Shown here piece by piece: positions 1 through 8,529 of a DNA stretch of 38,632 nucleotides; positions within the stretch are counted from its first letter, which is position 1; every line of letters begins with the position of its first letter. Under the pieces are notes generated by a model. That model did no database searches. It worked only from the letters and a program-made list of their open reading frames with translations, and was not told the DNA's origin. The DNA is from Clostridia bacterium. GTDB taxonomy: Bacteria; Bacillota; Clostridia; Lachnospirales; Lachnospiraceae. Location: the NCBI GenBank assembly GCA_026000755.1, contig BNZC01000011.1, positions 1 to 38,632 of the forward strand, given 5' to 3'. Both the position numbers and the translations under genes were made by a program.

Positions 1-468
1 GAAACGGGATTTCAAAAGGAAACGGCGATTCGCATGATGAACTCCGCCATGGTAATGCACGGAGAGGACGGTATGTATTCCACCGTTGATATGGCGGCCA
101 TTGACCTTTATACAGGGGTATGTGAATTTTACAAAATCGGTGCGGCAAGTGCATTTATAAAGCATGGCGAGGAAGTCACCGTGATTTCTTCGGCAAGTCT
201 GCCTGCCGGGATTTTTTCACGGGTTGAAGTGGAAATGAGCAGCAGTACGCTTTCGGATGGTGATTTTGTCATCTTGCTTTCAGACGGTGCCGTGGATCAT
301 CTTAAGGTGCCGAATCCCGAGGAAAGTATAAAGGATATGCTGTCACAGGCAAATAGTAACAATCCGGGGAAATTAGCACAGCACATTTTAGAGCAGATCT
401 TGTTGTTTACAGAGGGAGTTGTGGCGGATGACATGACGGTGCTGACAGCGGGGGTTTGGTTAAGGTAG
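1..468 (+). CDS. spoIIE: Stage II sporulation protein E, C-terminal part (cut by window start)
   Basis: The reading frame is open from base 1, so only the C-terminal ~155 residues are present. They match the PP2C-type serine phosphatase domain of SpoIIE, which dephosphorylates SpoIIAA at the sporulation septum and so activates sigma-F. Visible signatures are the DLYTG segment, the GDFVILLSDGAVD motif that holds a metal-binding aspartate, and the terminal ADDMTVL motif typical of PP2C/SpoIIE domains. The membrane and oligomerisation regions lie outside the window. Placement directly before tilS, hpt and ftsH is the classical Firmicutes order and supports the call. Other PPM-family phosphatases share the fold, but the context makes SpoIIE by far the best reading. 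Confidence 0.9.
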   Translation, partial: ETGFQKETAIRMMNSAMVMHGEDGMYSTVDMAAIDLYTGVCEFYKIGAASAFIKHGEEVTVISSASLPAGIFSRVEVEMSSSTLSDGDFVILLSDGAVDHLKVPNPEESIKDMLSQANSNNPGKLAQHILEQILLFTEGVVADDMTVLTAGVWLR

Positions 469-503
469 GCCGAAAGCACCTTAGCCTAGACAGGAGCATT
501 ACC

Positions 504-2192
504 ATGATTCACAAGGTGTTATCTTTTATACACAAAAAACATATGATAAATACAGGTGAACACATCATGGCGGGGGTTTCAGGCGGTGCAGATTCCGTCG
601 CCCTTCTTTTGATTTTGGAACAGTTAAAGCAAGAGCTTGCCTTTACCCTTTCCGCCGTCCATGTGGAGCATGGCATAAGGAGGGAGGATAGTAAAGCTGA
701 TGCACTTTTTGTCCGAAAGCTGTGCGAACGCAAGCAGATTCCATTTCTGTTATATGAAGGAAATGCGCCTGCCTTTGCTAAGGAACGTGGACTTTCCTTG
801 GAGGAGGGTGCCAGAGAGATGCGTTATGACTTCTTTCGGCAAGCCCGAAAAGAAATGGGGAGGGGTAAAATCGCAGTTGCCCACAATCAAAACGATTCCG
901 CCGAAACGCTCTTATTTCACCTGATACGAGGCTCTGGTCTAAAGGGACTTTCAGGGATTCCGGCGGTACGCTCTGATGGGAGAAAAGACGTTTTCGATAT
1001 TTTATCCCCAGACCTTTCGGGGTTAAAAGAACTTTCGGGGGATTTGCCTTTGGGTGGAGAAATCATTCGCCCGCTTCTGTGCCTAAGCCGTCCGGAAATC
1101 GAGGAATATTTGGCAGAAATTGGGCAAGAATACTGTACAGACATGACAAATGCGAAGAACGACTACAGCAGAAATAAAATACGCAATCAAATACTACCCT
1201 TGTTACAAGAAATCAATTTCCAAGCGGTAAGTCACTTGAATCAGGTGGCGGAAATGATGGGTGAGACACAGGCATTTGTTAAAAAACACGTAAATGAGGC
1301 AAAGCTTCGCCATGTCAAAATGAAATATGAAACCCAAACCGTGACAGACATTTTTGTGAAGACAGACAAGAAACAGCAGGGTCATGAAAATAAAAATGTC
1401 AACGAGGGGTTTCTATCAGAGCAAATACAAAAGGAAGAACACTTCCTCCAGTCACATGTGGTGCATAGCTTTTTGGAGGACTGCACCCATAGTGCAAAGG
1501 ACATTACAAAATCACATATAGAGGCAGTGTTGGCTTTACTTGACAAACAGACGGGCAAGCGAATCGCTCTCCCCTATGGACTGACAGCAAGGAGGGATTA
1601 TGGAGGGATTTGGATAGAAAAATCGATAGAAACAGCAGGTGATTTGGAAAGCAAAAAGAACCCATTGCTAAGTGGTGAAAAAAAGACGGAAAAATCACCG
1701 CCCTATGGAGCGAATATAAAAAGTGAAAACACCGTATTTTCTTATGAAATGAAACCTAATACAAAGCTTTATTTAGAGGAAGAAAACCTTATACTAAGCA
1801 CCCGATTACTGGAAAAAGAAGACTGGGAACAGGAATTTTTTCCCTTAAATAAAAAAAACATTGAAAATTTTGACAAAATTTTCAAAAAAACATATACGAA
1901 AGCCTTCGATTATGATAAAATAAAAAGTATCGTATGTTTGCGGAAGCCGCAAGCGGGAGATTATTTGGTAATTGGTCATGAGGGAAACCGCCAAAAACTG
2001 AGTCGTTACTTTATCAACCAAAAGATACCCGCAGCACAAAGAGGGGACTATCTTTTGTTAGCGGAGGGCAGTCATATTCTCTGGATTGTCGGACAACGAA
2101 GGAGTGAGGCGGGTAGGGTGAGCGAACAGACCAAGCGTGTGTTGCTTATAAGCTGTTGTCTTAAGAATCTAACGCATGGAGGAAATACATGA
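504..2192 (+). CDS. tilS: tRNA(Ile)-lysidine synthetase TilS
   Basis: TilS uses ATP and lysine to turn the wobble cytidine of the CAU-anticodon tRNA-Ile into lysidine, so that it reads AUA. The PP-loop SGGADS is at residues 26-31, followed by the HVEHGIR segment and the HNQNDSAET segment of the N-type ATP pyrophosphatase fold. The C-terminal part has the GDYLVIGHEGNRQKLSRYF pattern of the TilS C domain. The ATG at 504 is preferred because AGGAG sits at 492-496; the frame also stays open upstream to a TTG at 456. At 562 residues it is longer than usual for TilS (about 430-480). The extra length is mostly a Lys/Glu-rich insertion around residues 275-440. The stop overlaps the hpt start (ATGA). 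Confidence 0.93.
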   Translation: MIHKVLSFIHKKHMINTGEHIMAGVSGGADSVALLLILEQLKQELAFTLSAVHVEHGIRREDSKADALFVRKLCERKQIPFLLYEGNAPAFAKERGLSLEEGAREMRYDFFRQARKEMGRGKIAVAHNQNDSAETLLFHLIRGSGLKGLSGIPAVRSDGRKDVFDILSPDLSGLKELSGDLPLGGEIIRPLLCLSRPEIEEYLAEIGQEYCTDMTNAKNDYSRNKIRNQILPLLQEINFQAVSHLNQVAEMMGETQAFVKKHVNEAKLRHVKMKYETQTVTDIFVKTDKKQQGHENKNVNEGFLSEQIQKEEHFLQSHVVHSFLEDCTHSAKDITKSHIEAVLALLDKQTGKRIALPYGLTARRDYGGIWIEKSIETAGDLESKKNPLLSGEKKTEKSPPYGANIKSENTVFSYEMKPNTKLYLEEENLILSTRLLEKEDWEQEFFPLNKKNIENFDKIFKKTYTKAFDYDKIKSIVCLRKPQAGDYLVIGHEGNRQKLSRYFINQKIPAAQRGDYLLLAEGSHILWIVGQRRSEAGRVSEQTKRVLLISCCLKNLTHGGNT

Positions 2193-2738
2193 AAAACAAG
2201 ATTCGTGTATTATTAACAGAAGAAGAATTAAACTATAGGATTCGTATCTTGGGCGAGCAGATTAGCCAAGACTATGAGGGCAAAGACATTCATTTAATCT
2301 GTGTCTTAAAGGGGGGGGGTATTCTTTACCTGTGAACTGGCAAAACGTATTGAACGGCCTGTTACCTTTGATTTTATGTCGGTGAGTAGTTATGGGGATG
2401 ACACAAAATCAAGTGGCGTAGTAAAGATTGTAAAGGATTTAGACGAGGGGATTGAAGGAAAAGATGTGCTTGTGGTAGAGGACATCATGGATTCCGGTCG
2501 AACCCTTAGCTATTTATTGGAACATCTAAAGGGCAGGAAGCCGAAAAGCTTAAAATTATGTACCTTGCTTGATAAACCGGAACGCAGGGTAGTTGACATA
2601 ACACCGGATTATACAGGATTTCAGATTCCCGATGAGTTTGTGGTGGGATATGGACTGGATTATGGACAGCATTACCGTAATCTGCCCTACATCGGTGTCG
2701 TACAGGTGACAGATGACGGAGAAAAGGAGATAGAGTAG
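2189..2738 (+). pseudogene. hpt: Hypoxanthine phosphoribosyltransferase, frameshifted at a G9 run
   Basis: Hpt salvages hypoxanthine and guanine with PRPP to give IMP and GMP. The gene begins at ATG 2189 with GGAGG just upstream and reads MKNKIRVLLTEEELNYRI, then reaches a stop (TGA) shortly after a run of nine G. With eight G the frame would read [15 protein letters not shown], the expected family sequence, and continue into the open frame that ends at 2738. That second part carries the PRPP-binding motif [11 protein letters not shown] and the C-terminal [18 protein letters not shown]. One extra G in the homopolymer therefore explains the break. It could be a sequencing or assembly error, a real mutation, or slippage-based variation. 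In tilS-hpt-ftsH loci this gene is normally intact, so an error or reversible slippage is more likely than gene loss. It overlaps ftsH by one base. Confidence 0.88.
2311..2319 (+). repeat. Poly-G tract (9 G) at the hpt frameshift
   Basis: Nine consecutive G follow AAA at codons that should read Lys-Gly-Gly-Val. Eight G would restore the hpt frame. Similar 8-10 G tracts in other genes of the window are in frame. Confidence 0.95.
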
Positions 2739-4585
2739 TGAATACAGCGAATAACAATAATAATCGCTATCGGGCATTGGGCGTTTATGTGGCATTAATC
2801 GTAATTATCATGATGGCGTTCATTCTTTACGAAGGGATGCAGGAGAAAAAAACGGACACTTCCTATACAGAAACCCAGTTCGAGGAGGCTCTTAAGGGGG
2901 ATAATGTACTGTCTGTTTTGATTACACAGGCAAAGGCAGTACCCACAGGAGAAGTGACGGTTACCCTAAAAGGGGATACCGCAGAGAAGAAATTTTTCAC
3001 AGCGGATACCAAAATCATTATGCAGAAGATGGTAGATAATGGATTTAAGAACTACCATACCAAGGCAGTACCGGTGGACAGTTGGTGGGTTATGCTACTG
3101 CCCAATCTGATTATATTCGGAATCATATTTATTTTCTATATTGTTATGACAGGACAAATGGCAGCCGGCGGTGGTGGCGGCGGTTCTAAGATGATGAATT
3201 TCGGCAAAAGCCGTGCCAAGATGACCACAGGTGATGTAAAAGGTATTAATTTTTCCAAAGTGGCAGGGCTTCGAGAGGAAAAAGAAGATCTGGAAGAATT
3301 GGTGGATTTTTTGCGTTCTCCGCAGAAATACACCCAGTTAGGAGCCAGAATCCCCAAGGGCGTTCTCCTTGTGGGACCTCCGGGAACAGGAAAGACCCTC
3401 CTTGCAAAAGCCGTAGCAGGCGAAGCGGGAGTTCCTTTCTTTAGTATGTCAGGCTCTGATTTTGTGGAAATGTTTGTAGGTGTGGGTGCCTCAAGAGTTC
3501 GTGATTTGTTTGAAGAGGCCAAGAAACACGCACCCTGTATCGTATTTATCGATGAGATTGATGCGGTGGCAAGGCGGCGCGGTACGGGCATGGGCGGCGG
3601 TCATGATGAGAGGGAGCAGACCCTGAATCAATTGTTGGTGGAGATGGATGGCTTTGGAGAGAACGAAGGCATTATCGTTATGGCGGCGACAAACCGTGTG
3701 GATATTTTAGATCCTGCAATCTTGCGACCCGGTCGATTTGACCGCAAGGTCTATGTAGGTCGCCCGGATGTGCGGGGGCGTGAGGAGATTTTACAGGTAC
3801 ACGCCAAGAACAAGCCTTTGGGGGATGATGTGGACTTGCAGCAGGTAGCCCAGACCACGGCGGGATTTACAGGTGCCGATCTGGAGAACCTCTTAAATGA
3901 AGGCGCGATTCTTGCCGCAAAGGAGAGCAGAGCATACCTGAATCAGGCGGATATTAAGGCAGCCTTTGTAAAGGTGGGGATTGGTGCGGAGAAAAAGAGC
4001 CGCATTATCACCGACAAGGAGAAGAAGATTACGGCTTATCATGAATCCGGTCATGCGCTTTTGTTCCATTTACTCCCGGATGTAGGTCCGGTGTATTCCG
4101 TGTCCATTATTCCCACAGGTCCGGGGGCTGCGGGTTATACCATGCCTCTGCCTGAAAAAGATGAGATGTTCAACAGCAAGCGGCGCATGTTAAATGACAT
4201 TGTGGTGACTTTAGGCGGTCGTGCGGCGGAAGAGCTGATATTTGACGATATTACAACAGGGGCTTCCCAAGACATTAAACAAGCCACAAAGGTTGCCCGT
4301 TCCATGGTGACCAAGTACGGTATGTCTGAAAATGTAGGACTGATTAATTATAACAATGATGATGATGAGGTCTTTATCGGAAGGGATTTGGCACACACCC
4401 GGGCTTACGGGGAAAATGTGGCAGCTACCATTGATAAGGAAATCAAGAGCATTATAGACGATTCTTATGTGAAAGCAAAAAATATCTTAAATGAAAACGA
4501 GGGCATCTTGCATCGCTGTGCGGCTCTGCTTTTGGAGAAAGAAAAAATTAATCGAGATGAGTTTGAGGCCTTGTTTGAGGGCTAA
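2738..4585 (+). CDS. ftsH: ATP-dependent zinc metalloprotease FtsH
   Basis: Membrane-anchored AAA+ protease that degrades misfolded membrane proteins and short-lived regulators. Two transmembrane segments (about residues 15-31 and 116-138) flank a small extracytoplasmic domain. A Gly-rich linker follows (144-149), then Walker A GPPGTGKT at 213-220, Walker B IVFIDEID near 268-275, the second region of homology ([21 protein letters not shown]), and the zinc site HESGH at 435-439. The 615-residue length is normal. The GTG start at 2738 overlaps the hpt stop, so translation is probably coupled. The C-terminal tail is short, without the long acidic extension some homologues have. Confidence 0.97.
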   Translation: MNTANNNNNRYRALGVYVALIVIIMMAFILYEGMQEKKTDTSYTETQFEEALKGDNVLSVLITQAKAVPTGEVTVTLKGDTAEKKFFTADTKIIMQKMVDNGFKNYHTKAVPVDSWWVMLLPNLIIFGIIFIFYIVMTGQMAAGGGGGGSKMMNFGKSRAKMTTGDVKGINFSKVAGLREEKEDLEELVDFLRSPQKYTQLGARIPKGVLLVGPPGTGKTLLAKAVAGEAGVPFFSMSGSDFVEMFVGVGASRVRDLFEEAKKHAPCIVFIDEIDAVARRRGTGMGGGHDEREQTLNQLLVEMDGFGENEGIIVMAATNRVDILDPAILRPGRFDRKVYVGRPDVRGREEILQVHAKNKPLGDDVDLQQVAQTTAGFTGADLENLLNEGAILAAKESRAYLNQADIKAAFVKVGIGAEKKSRIITDKEKKITAYHESGHALLFHLLPDVGPVYSVSIIPTGPGAAGYTMPLPEKDEMFNSKRRMLNDIVVTLGGRAAEELIFDDITTGASQDIKQATKVARSMVTKYGMSENVGLINYNNDDDEVFIGRDLAHTRAYGENVAATIDKEIKSIIDDSYVKAKNILNENEGILHRCAALLLEKEKINRDEFEALFEG

Positions 4586-4623
4586 GGGTTAAAGGCTCGT
4601 CCTAGAAGGAAACGATTGCTATT

Positions 4624-6768
4624 ATGATGGATAAATATTTACAGAAGTGGAAATATATTTTAGAAATGCGTCCGGTATTGCTGAAAAATGCCTTATATAG
4701 TGACGGCACGGCGGATTATTTGGAACCGGATCAACCCAAGGCAGGGGATCTGGTGAGCATTCGTTTCCGAACAGCAAAGGATAACGTGGACAATGTGTGG
4801 CTCTGTTGCCGTTCGGAATATAGTCATGGTTTGTCTCAAGGAGCGGGGAAGCAGGCACAATTGCCGGAGCTTGAGATGGAGAAATATGAGACATCGGATG
4901 GCTTTGATTATTATTTTGCTGTTATCCTGATCGAAGAGTCCAGTTGCTCCTACCATTTTAAGATACGCAATGGCATAGCGGACTATTACTATGACCGCAT
5001 GGGGGTCACAAGGGAAATCAGGGAGGAATATGCCTTTCGCATTGTACCCGGATTTTCCACCCCTGACTGGGCAAAGGGTGCTGTTATGTACCAGATTTTG
5101 GTGGATCGCTTCTATAACGGCGATCGTAGCAATGATGTGCTGACAGGAGAATATGCTTACATTCACGGACATAGCAAGGCCACGGCTGATTGGCAAAAGA
5201 TGCCGGATACCATGAATGTGGGTGAATTTTACGGCGGCGACTTAAAGGGCGTGTCCGATAAGTTAGACTACTTAAAAGATCTTGGGGTTGAGGTGATTTA
5301 TTTCAATCCCCTGTTTGTGTCCCCCTCCAATCATAAGTACGACATTCAAGATTATGACAACATTGATCCCCATTATGGTGCCATTGTGGAGGATGAGGGC
5401 GAGCTGCTGCCGGAAGGGGTCTATGATAACACCAAGGCAAGCCGTTACATTAAGCGGGTGACCAGTCAAGCCAACCTAAAAGCCAGTAACGAAATCTTTA
5501 TTCGTCTGGTGGAGCAAGCACATAAGCGCGGTATGCGGGTGATTTTAGATGGCGTATTCAATCATTGCGGTTCCTTTAACAAATGGTTGGATAAAGAACG
5601 GATTTATCAGGCAGGGGGGGGGTATGCACCCGGTGCTTATACGGAAAAGGAAAGCCCCTATTCCAATTTTTTCAAATTCTATGACGAAAATGCTTGGCCC
5701 AATAACCCCACCTATGATGGTTGGTGGGGGCATGATACTCTGCCGAAACTCAACTATGAGGGTTCAAGGGCACTGCTAGAATATGTTTTAAGTATAGGAA
5801 AGAAATGGGTGTCGCCGCCCTTTTCCGCAGATGGTTGGCGGCTTGATGTAGCAGCGGATTTGGGGCATGGCAAGCACTTTAACCATTATTTCTGGCAAGC
5901 TTTTCGGCACGCTGTAAAAGAGGCGAACCCGGGGGCTATCATCTTGGCGGAGCATTACGGCGATCCGTCGGACTGGCTGATGGGGGATCAATGGGATACC
6001 GTCATGAACTACGATGCCTTTATGGAACCCATTACTTATTTCTTAACCGGTATGGAGAAGCACAGTGATGACTACCGAGAGGATCTCCTTGGAAATTATG
6101 CCGCATTTGAGGGAGCTATGCGTTATAATATGACGAAATTTTTAACCCCCTCTTTGTATTGTGCCATGAATGAACTGTCCAATCACGATCATTCCCGTTT
6201 TCTCACCCGAACAAACCACAAAGTTGGGCGAGTGGGCGACTTGGGCTATGAGGCGGCTAGTGAGGGAGTAGATAAGGCGATCCTAAAAGAGGCGGTGGTC
6301 TTTCAGATGACTTGGCCGGGTGCGCCTACCCTCTATTATGGAGATGAGGCGGGTGTGTGTGGTTTTACCGACCCGGATAACCGCAGAACCTATCCTTGGG
6401 GGGGAGAAGATAAAGAACTGCTCCACTTCCATAAAGCAATGATTCGCATTCACAAGGAGCATCGGGTACTGCGAACCGGTTCTGTCCTCTTTTTGGCAGG
6501 AGAAGCACACCTCTTGTGTTATGCCAGATTCAGCCGTAAGGAACAGATTATTGTGATGATTAATAATGACAGAGTGCCAAGGGAGAAAAATTTGTCCGTT
6601 TGGGAAGCAGGGATACCCAAGGAATGTGAGTTGGTGCAACTGTTATTTGTGGATCGAGATAGCTTTTCTTTGACTTCTGTGGTGCATGATGTGACAGACG
6701 GGAAGCTTGCGGTGATTTTACCGGCGCATTCGGCCTTGGTGTTGAAGCGGAAGCATGGGAGAAGGTAA
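4624..6768 (+). CDS. GH13 alpha-glycosidase (neopullulanase / cyclomaltodextrinase type)
   Basis: Intracellular glycoside hydrolase, probably acting on maltodextrins, cyclodextrins or pullulan-type oligosaccharides. The N-terminal ~135 residues look like the CBM34-type beta-sandwich of neopullulanases, and the catalytic barrel begins at WAKGAVMYQILVDRFYNGD. The four GH13 regions are visible: DGVFNHCG; GWRLDVAAD with nucleophile Asp408; ILAEHYGD with acid/base Glu443; and LSNHDHSR with Asp522. There is no signal peptide. AAGGA at 4606-4610 precedes the start, and ATG 4627 is an equally possible start. It follows ftsH by 38 bp and is probably the last gene of the transcript, since a strong terminator follows. 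An in-frame G9 run at 5614-5622 encodes Gly-Gly-Gly. Exact substrate cannot be read from the sequence. Confidence 0.9.
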   Translation: MMDKYLQKWKYILEMRPVLLKNALYSDGTADYLEPDQPKAGDLVSIRFRTAKDNVDNVWLCCRSEYSHGLSQGAGKQAQLPELEMEKYETSDGFDYYFAVILIEESSCSYHFKIRNGIADYYYDRMGVTREIREEYAFRIVPGFSTPDWAKGAVMYQILVDRFYNGDRSNDVLTGEYAYIHGHSKATADWQKMPDTMNVGEFYGGDLKGVSDKLDYLKDLGVEVIYFNPLFVSPSNHKYDIQDYDNIDPHYGAIVEDEGELLPEGVYDNTKASRYIKRVTSQANLKASNEIFIRLVEQAHKRGMRVILDGVFNHCGSFNKWLDKERIYQAGGGYAPGAYTEKESPYSNFFKFYDENAWPNNPTYDGWWGHDTLPKLNYEGSRALLEYVLSIGKKWVSPPFSADGWRLDVAADLGHGKHFNHYFWQAFRHAVKEANPGAIILAEHYGDPSDWLMGDQWDTVMNYDAFMEPITYFLTGMEKHSDDYREDLLGNYAAFEGAMRYNMTKFLTPSLYCAMNELSNHDHSRFLTRTNHKVGRVGDLGYEAASEGVDKAILKEAVVFQMTWPGAPTLYYGDEAGVCGFTDPDNRRTYPWGGEDKELLHFHKAMIRIHKEHRVLRTGSVLFLAGEAHLLCYARFSRKEQIIVMINNDRVPREKNLSVWEAGIPKECELVQLLFVDRDSFSLTSVVHDVTDGKLAVILPAHSALVLKRKHGRR

Positions 6769-6794
6769 AAAGAGGGCGTTGGCTCTCTTTTTTT
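6768..6794 (+). terminator. Rho-independent terminator after the GH13 gene
   Basis: A 10 bp stem (6768-6777 with 6782-6791, one G-T wobble) has the 4-base loop GTTG and runs into an eight-T stretch. It begins on the stop codon of the GH13 gene and closes the spoIIE-to-GH13 block. Confidence 0.85.
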
Positions 6795-6881
6795 ATGCCT
6801 AATTAATGAAGAAATCCTACTTTTGTGCAATAGTAACAAAAAACTTGTCGGTTTTTGCCAAAATTTCGTCGGGCAAAATCG

Positions 6882-6910
6882 TTGACAAATTAAATCGCTC
6901 CTGTTATACT
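6882..6910 (+). promoter_or_regulatory. Sigma-A type promoter for the NlpC/P60 gene
   Basis: TTGACA at 6882-6887, a 17 bp spacer and TATACT at 6905-6910. It lies about 90 bp upstream of the ATG at 7002, leaving an ~85 nt leader with no obvious structured element. Confidence 0.85.
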
Positions 6911-7001
6911 CTTTATAGGTTGTGTAACAAATTTGTAAAGAACAAACTTAGAAATGAAAAAACATATCACGAAAATGCTAAGGACAAATAAGGGAGGATT
7001 T

Positions 7002-8267
7002 ATGAATCGCAATTCAATTAGAACAAAAATGAGAATTACTACATGCTGCTTGGCAGGTGCAATGGTATTAGGAGGTACTTCCTTTTCCTCATTGGCAGCG
7101 GCAACTGCGGGAGCAACGGACATTGGTTCCATTCCTACAGAAGCAAATTCTCCGGCAGTACATAGCAGTTTAACGGCAGGTATCTCTTTTGATGTTTCAC
7201 AGTACTTAGCTGAAAATACAACTACAGAAGACGGTATTTTAGAAGTTGTGAAAAAAGATGCTCCGGTTGTACAGTCTCCTTATGCCAACTTGGGCGTATC
7301 TCAAGTAGAAGATAATGCCAACATCAGACAAGACCCAAACACAGACAGCGAAGTGGTAGGCAAACTCTACAGCAATTCCGAAGTAGAGGTTTTAGATACA
7401 CAGGGTGACTGGTATCACATTCGTTCCGGAAATGTAGAAGGCTATATTGCAACACAGTATGTAACAGTTGGAGATGAGAACTTACTTAAGTCCATTGCCA
7501 AGAGAAATGCAACGATTAACACAGATGGCGTAAATATCAGAACGGATGCATCTACGGATGCTTCCATCGTAACCCAAGTATCTACAGGAGCGGTTTTGCC
7601 GGTAGAAGAAGAGCAAGACGGTTGGGTGAAAGTCGCTGCTCCAAACGGAGAGGGTTATGTATCCGCAGACTTTGTAAGTGTTGAAACGAGCTATAAGACA
7701 GCAGAATCTAAGGCAGAGGAAGAAGCACGCTTAGCAAAAGAAGCGGCGGAGAAGAAAGCCAAGGAAGAAGCGGCAGCGAAAGAAGCAGAAAAAAAAGCCA
7801 AGGAAGCAGCGGCTAAGAAAGAAAAAGCAACAGCCAAGAGTTCAACTAAGGCAGCGAAAGCAAGCAAAGGATCCTCTTCAAGTGCTTCTGCTGACAGCGG
7901 AAGAAGCTATAGCGCACCCTCCGGTGGAAATGGATCAGCAGTTGCAAGCTATGCGTCTCAGTTTGTTGGTAATCCCTATGTATATGGCGGAACCAGTTTA
8001 ACCAATGGAACCGACTGCTCCGGATTTATTATGAGCGTATATGCAGCATTTGGCGTAAGCCTTCCCCACTCCTCAGAAGCTTTAAGAAGCGTAGGTTATG
8101 CGGTGGATCCCTCTGACATGCAGGCAGGCGACATTGTATGCTATTCCGGTCATGTAGCCCTTGCAACAGGCGGCGGCGGTATTGTACATGCAAGTACTCC
8201 TTCCACAGGTATTAAGTACGGAAATGCAGGTTATAAGAGTATTATTACAGTAAGAAGAATATTTTAA
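7002..8267 (+). CDS. Secreted SH3b-SH3b-NlpC/P60 peptidoglycan endopeptidase
   Basis: Predicted exported cell-wall hydrolase, likely cutting gamma-D-Glu/diaminopimelate bonds in stem peptides. The ATG at 7002 is chosen because GGGAGG lies directly upstream (6992-6997); the frame is open further up without a good ribosome site. Residues 1-35 form a signal peptide (basic N-terminus, hydrophobic core, Ala-rich cleavage region). Two SH3b repeats (about 95-150 and 160-230) each carry an N-I-R-x-D pattern. They are followed by an Ala/Lys/Glu linker likely to be helical (about 235-290) and a Ser/Gly-rich stretch. The C-terminal NlpC/P60 domain shows Cys339 (TDCSGF), His384 (SGHVAL) and His396 (VHAS). 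It has its own promoter and terminator. Whether it acts in growth, separation or sporulation is not evident. Confidence 0.93.
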   Translation: MNRNSIRTKMRITTCCLAGAMVLGGTSFSSLAAATAGATDIGSIPTEANSPAVHSSLTAGISFDVSQYLAENTTTEDGILEVVKKDAPVVQSPYANLGVSQVEDNANIRQDPNTDSEVVGKLYSNSEVEVLDTQGDWYHIRSGNVEGYIATQYVTVGDENLLKSIAKRNATINTDGVNIRTDASTDASIVTQVSTGAVLPVEEEQDGWVKVAAPNGEGYVSADFVSVETSYKTAESKAEEEARLAKEAAEKKAKEEAAAKEAEKKAKEAAAKKEKATAKSSTKAAKASKGSSSSASADSGRSYSAPSGGNGSAVASYASQFVGNPYVYGGTSLTNGTDCSGFIMSVYAAFGVSLPHSSEALRSVGYAVDPSDMQAGDIVCYSGHVALATGGGGIVHASTPSTGIKYGNAGYKSIITVRRIF

Positions 8268-8317
8268 TTGATAGAAATTAAAGTAGAAATAGAGCAGATA
8301 TAAGGTAGTAAGTAGAG

Positions 8318-8355
8318 AATCGGGTTTAGGTGGAAACTTAAATCCGGTTTTTTTT
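8318..8355 (+). terminator. Rho-independent terminator after the NlpC/P60 gene
   Basis: A 13 bp stem containing G-T wobbles (8318-8330 with 8337-8349), a six-base loop and an eight-T run ending at 8355. Confidence 0.8.
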
Positions 8356-8453
8356 GCTGTGATTGTTTACAATTGAATAGAGTAGTCCTTGGGGTTTCAG
8401 CATGAATCGTAATTTTTTATTTCTTTCTTGCAACGAGTAAAACCCACGGAAAC

Positions 8454-8482
8454 TTGACAAAATCGTGTTTCCATGCTAAGAT
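8454..8482 (+). promoter_or_regulatory. Promoter for the ABC transporter gene
   Basis: TTGACA at 8454-8459, a 17 bp spacer and TAAGAT at 8477-8482, about 48 bp ahead of the ATG at 8530. Confidence 0.75.
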
Positions 8483-8529
8483 AGCTTATCAGAAGTCACA
8501 AAATGTAAAAATGAGAGGAAGATAATCCT

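Noticed and set aside
3136..3591. 151-codon open frame antisense to ftsH
   Set aside because: Lies entirely opposite the conserved AAA+ domain, has no ribosome site, and its composition is that of a complement of a GC-rich coding region.
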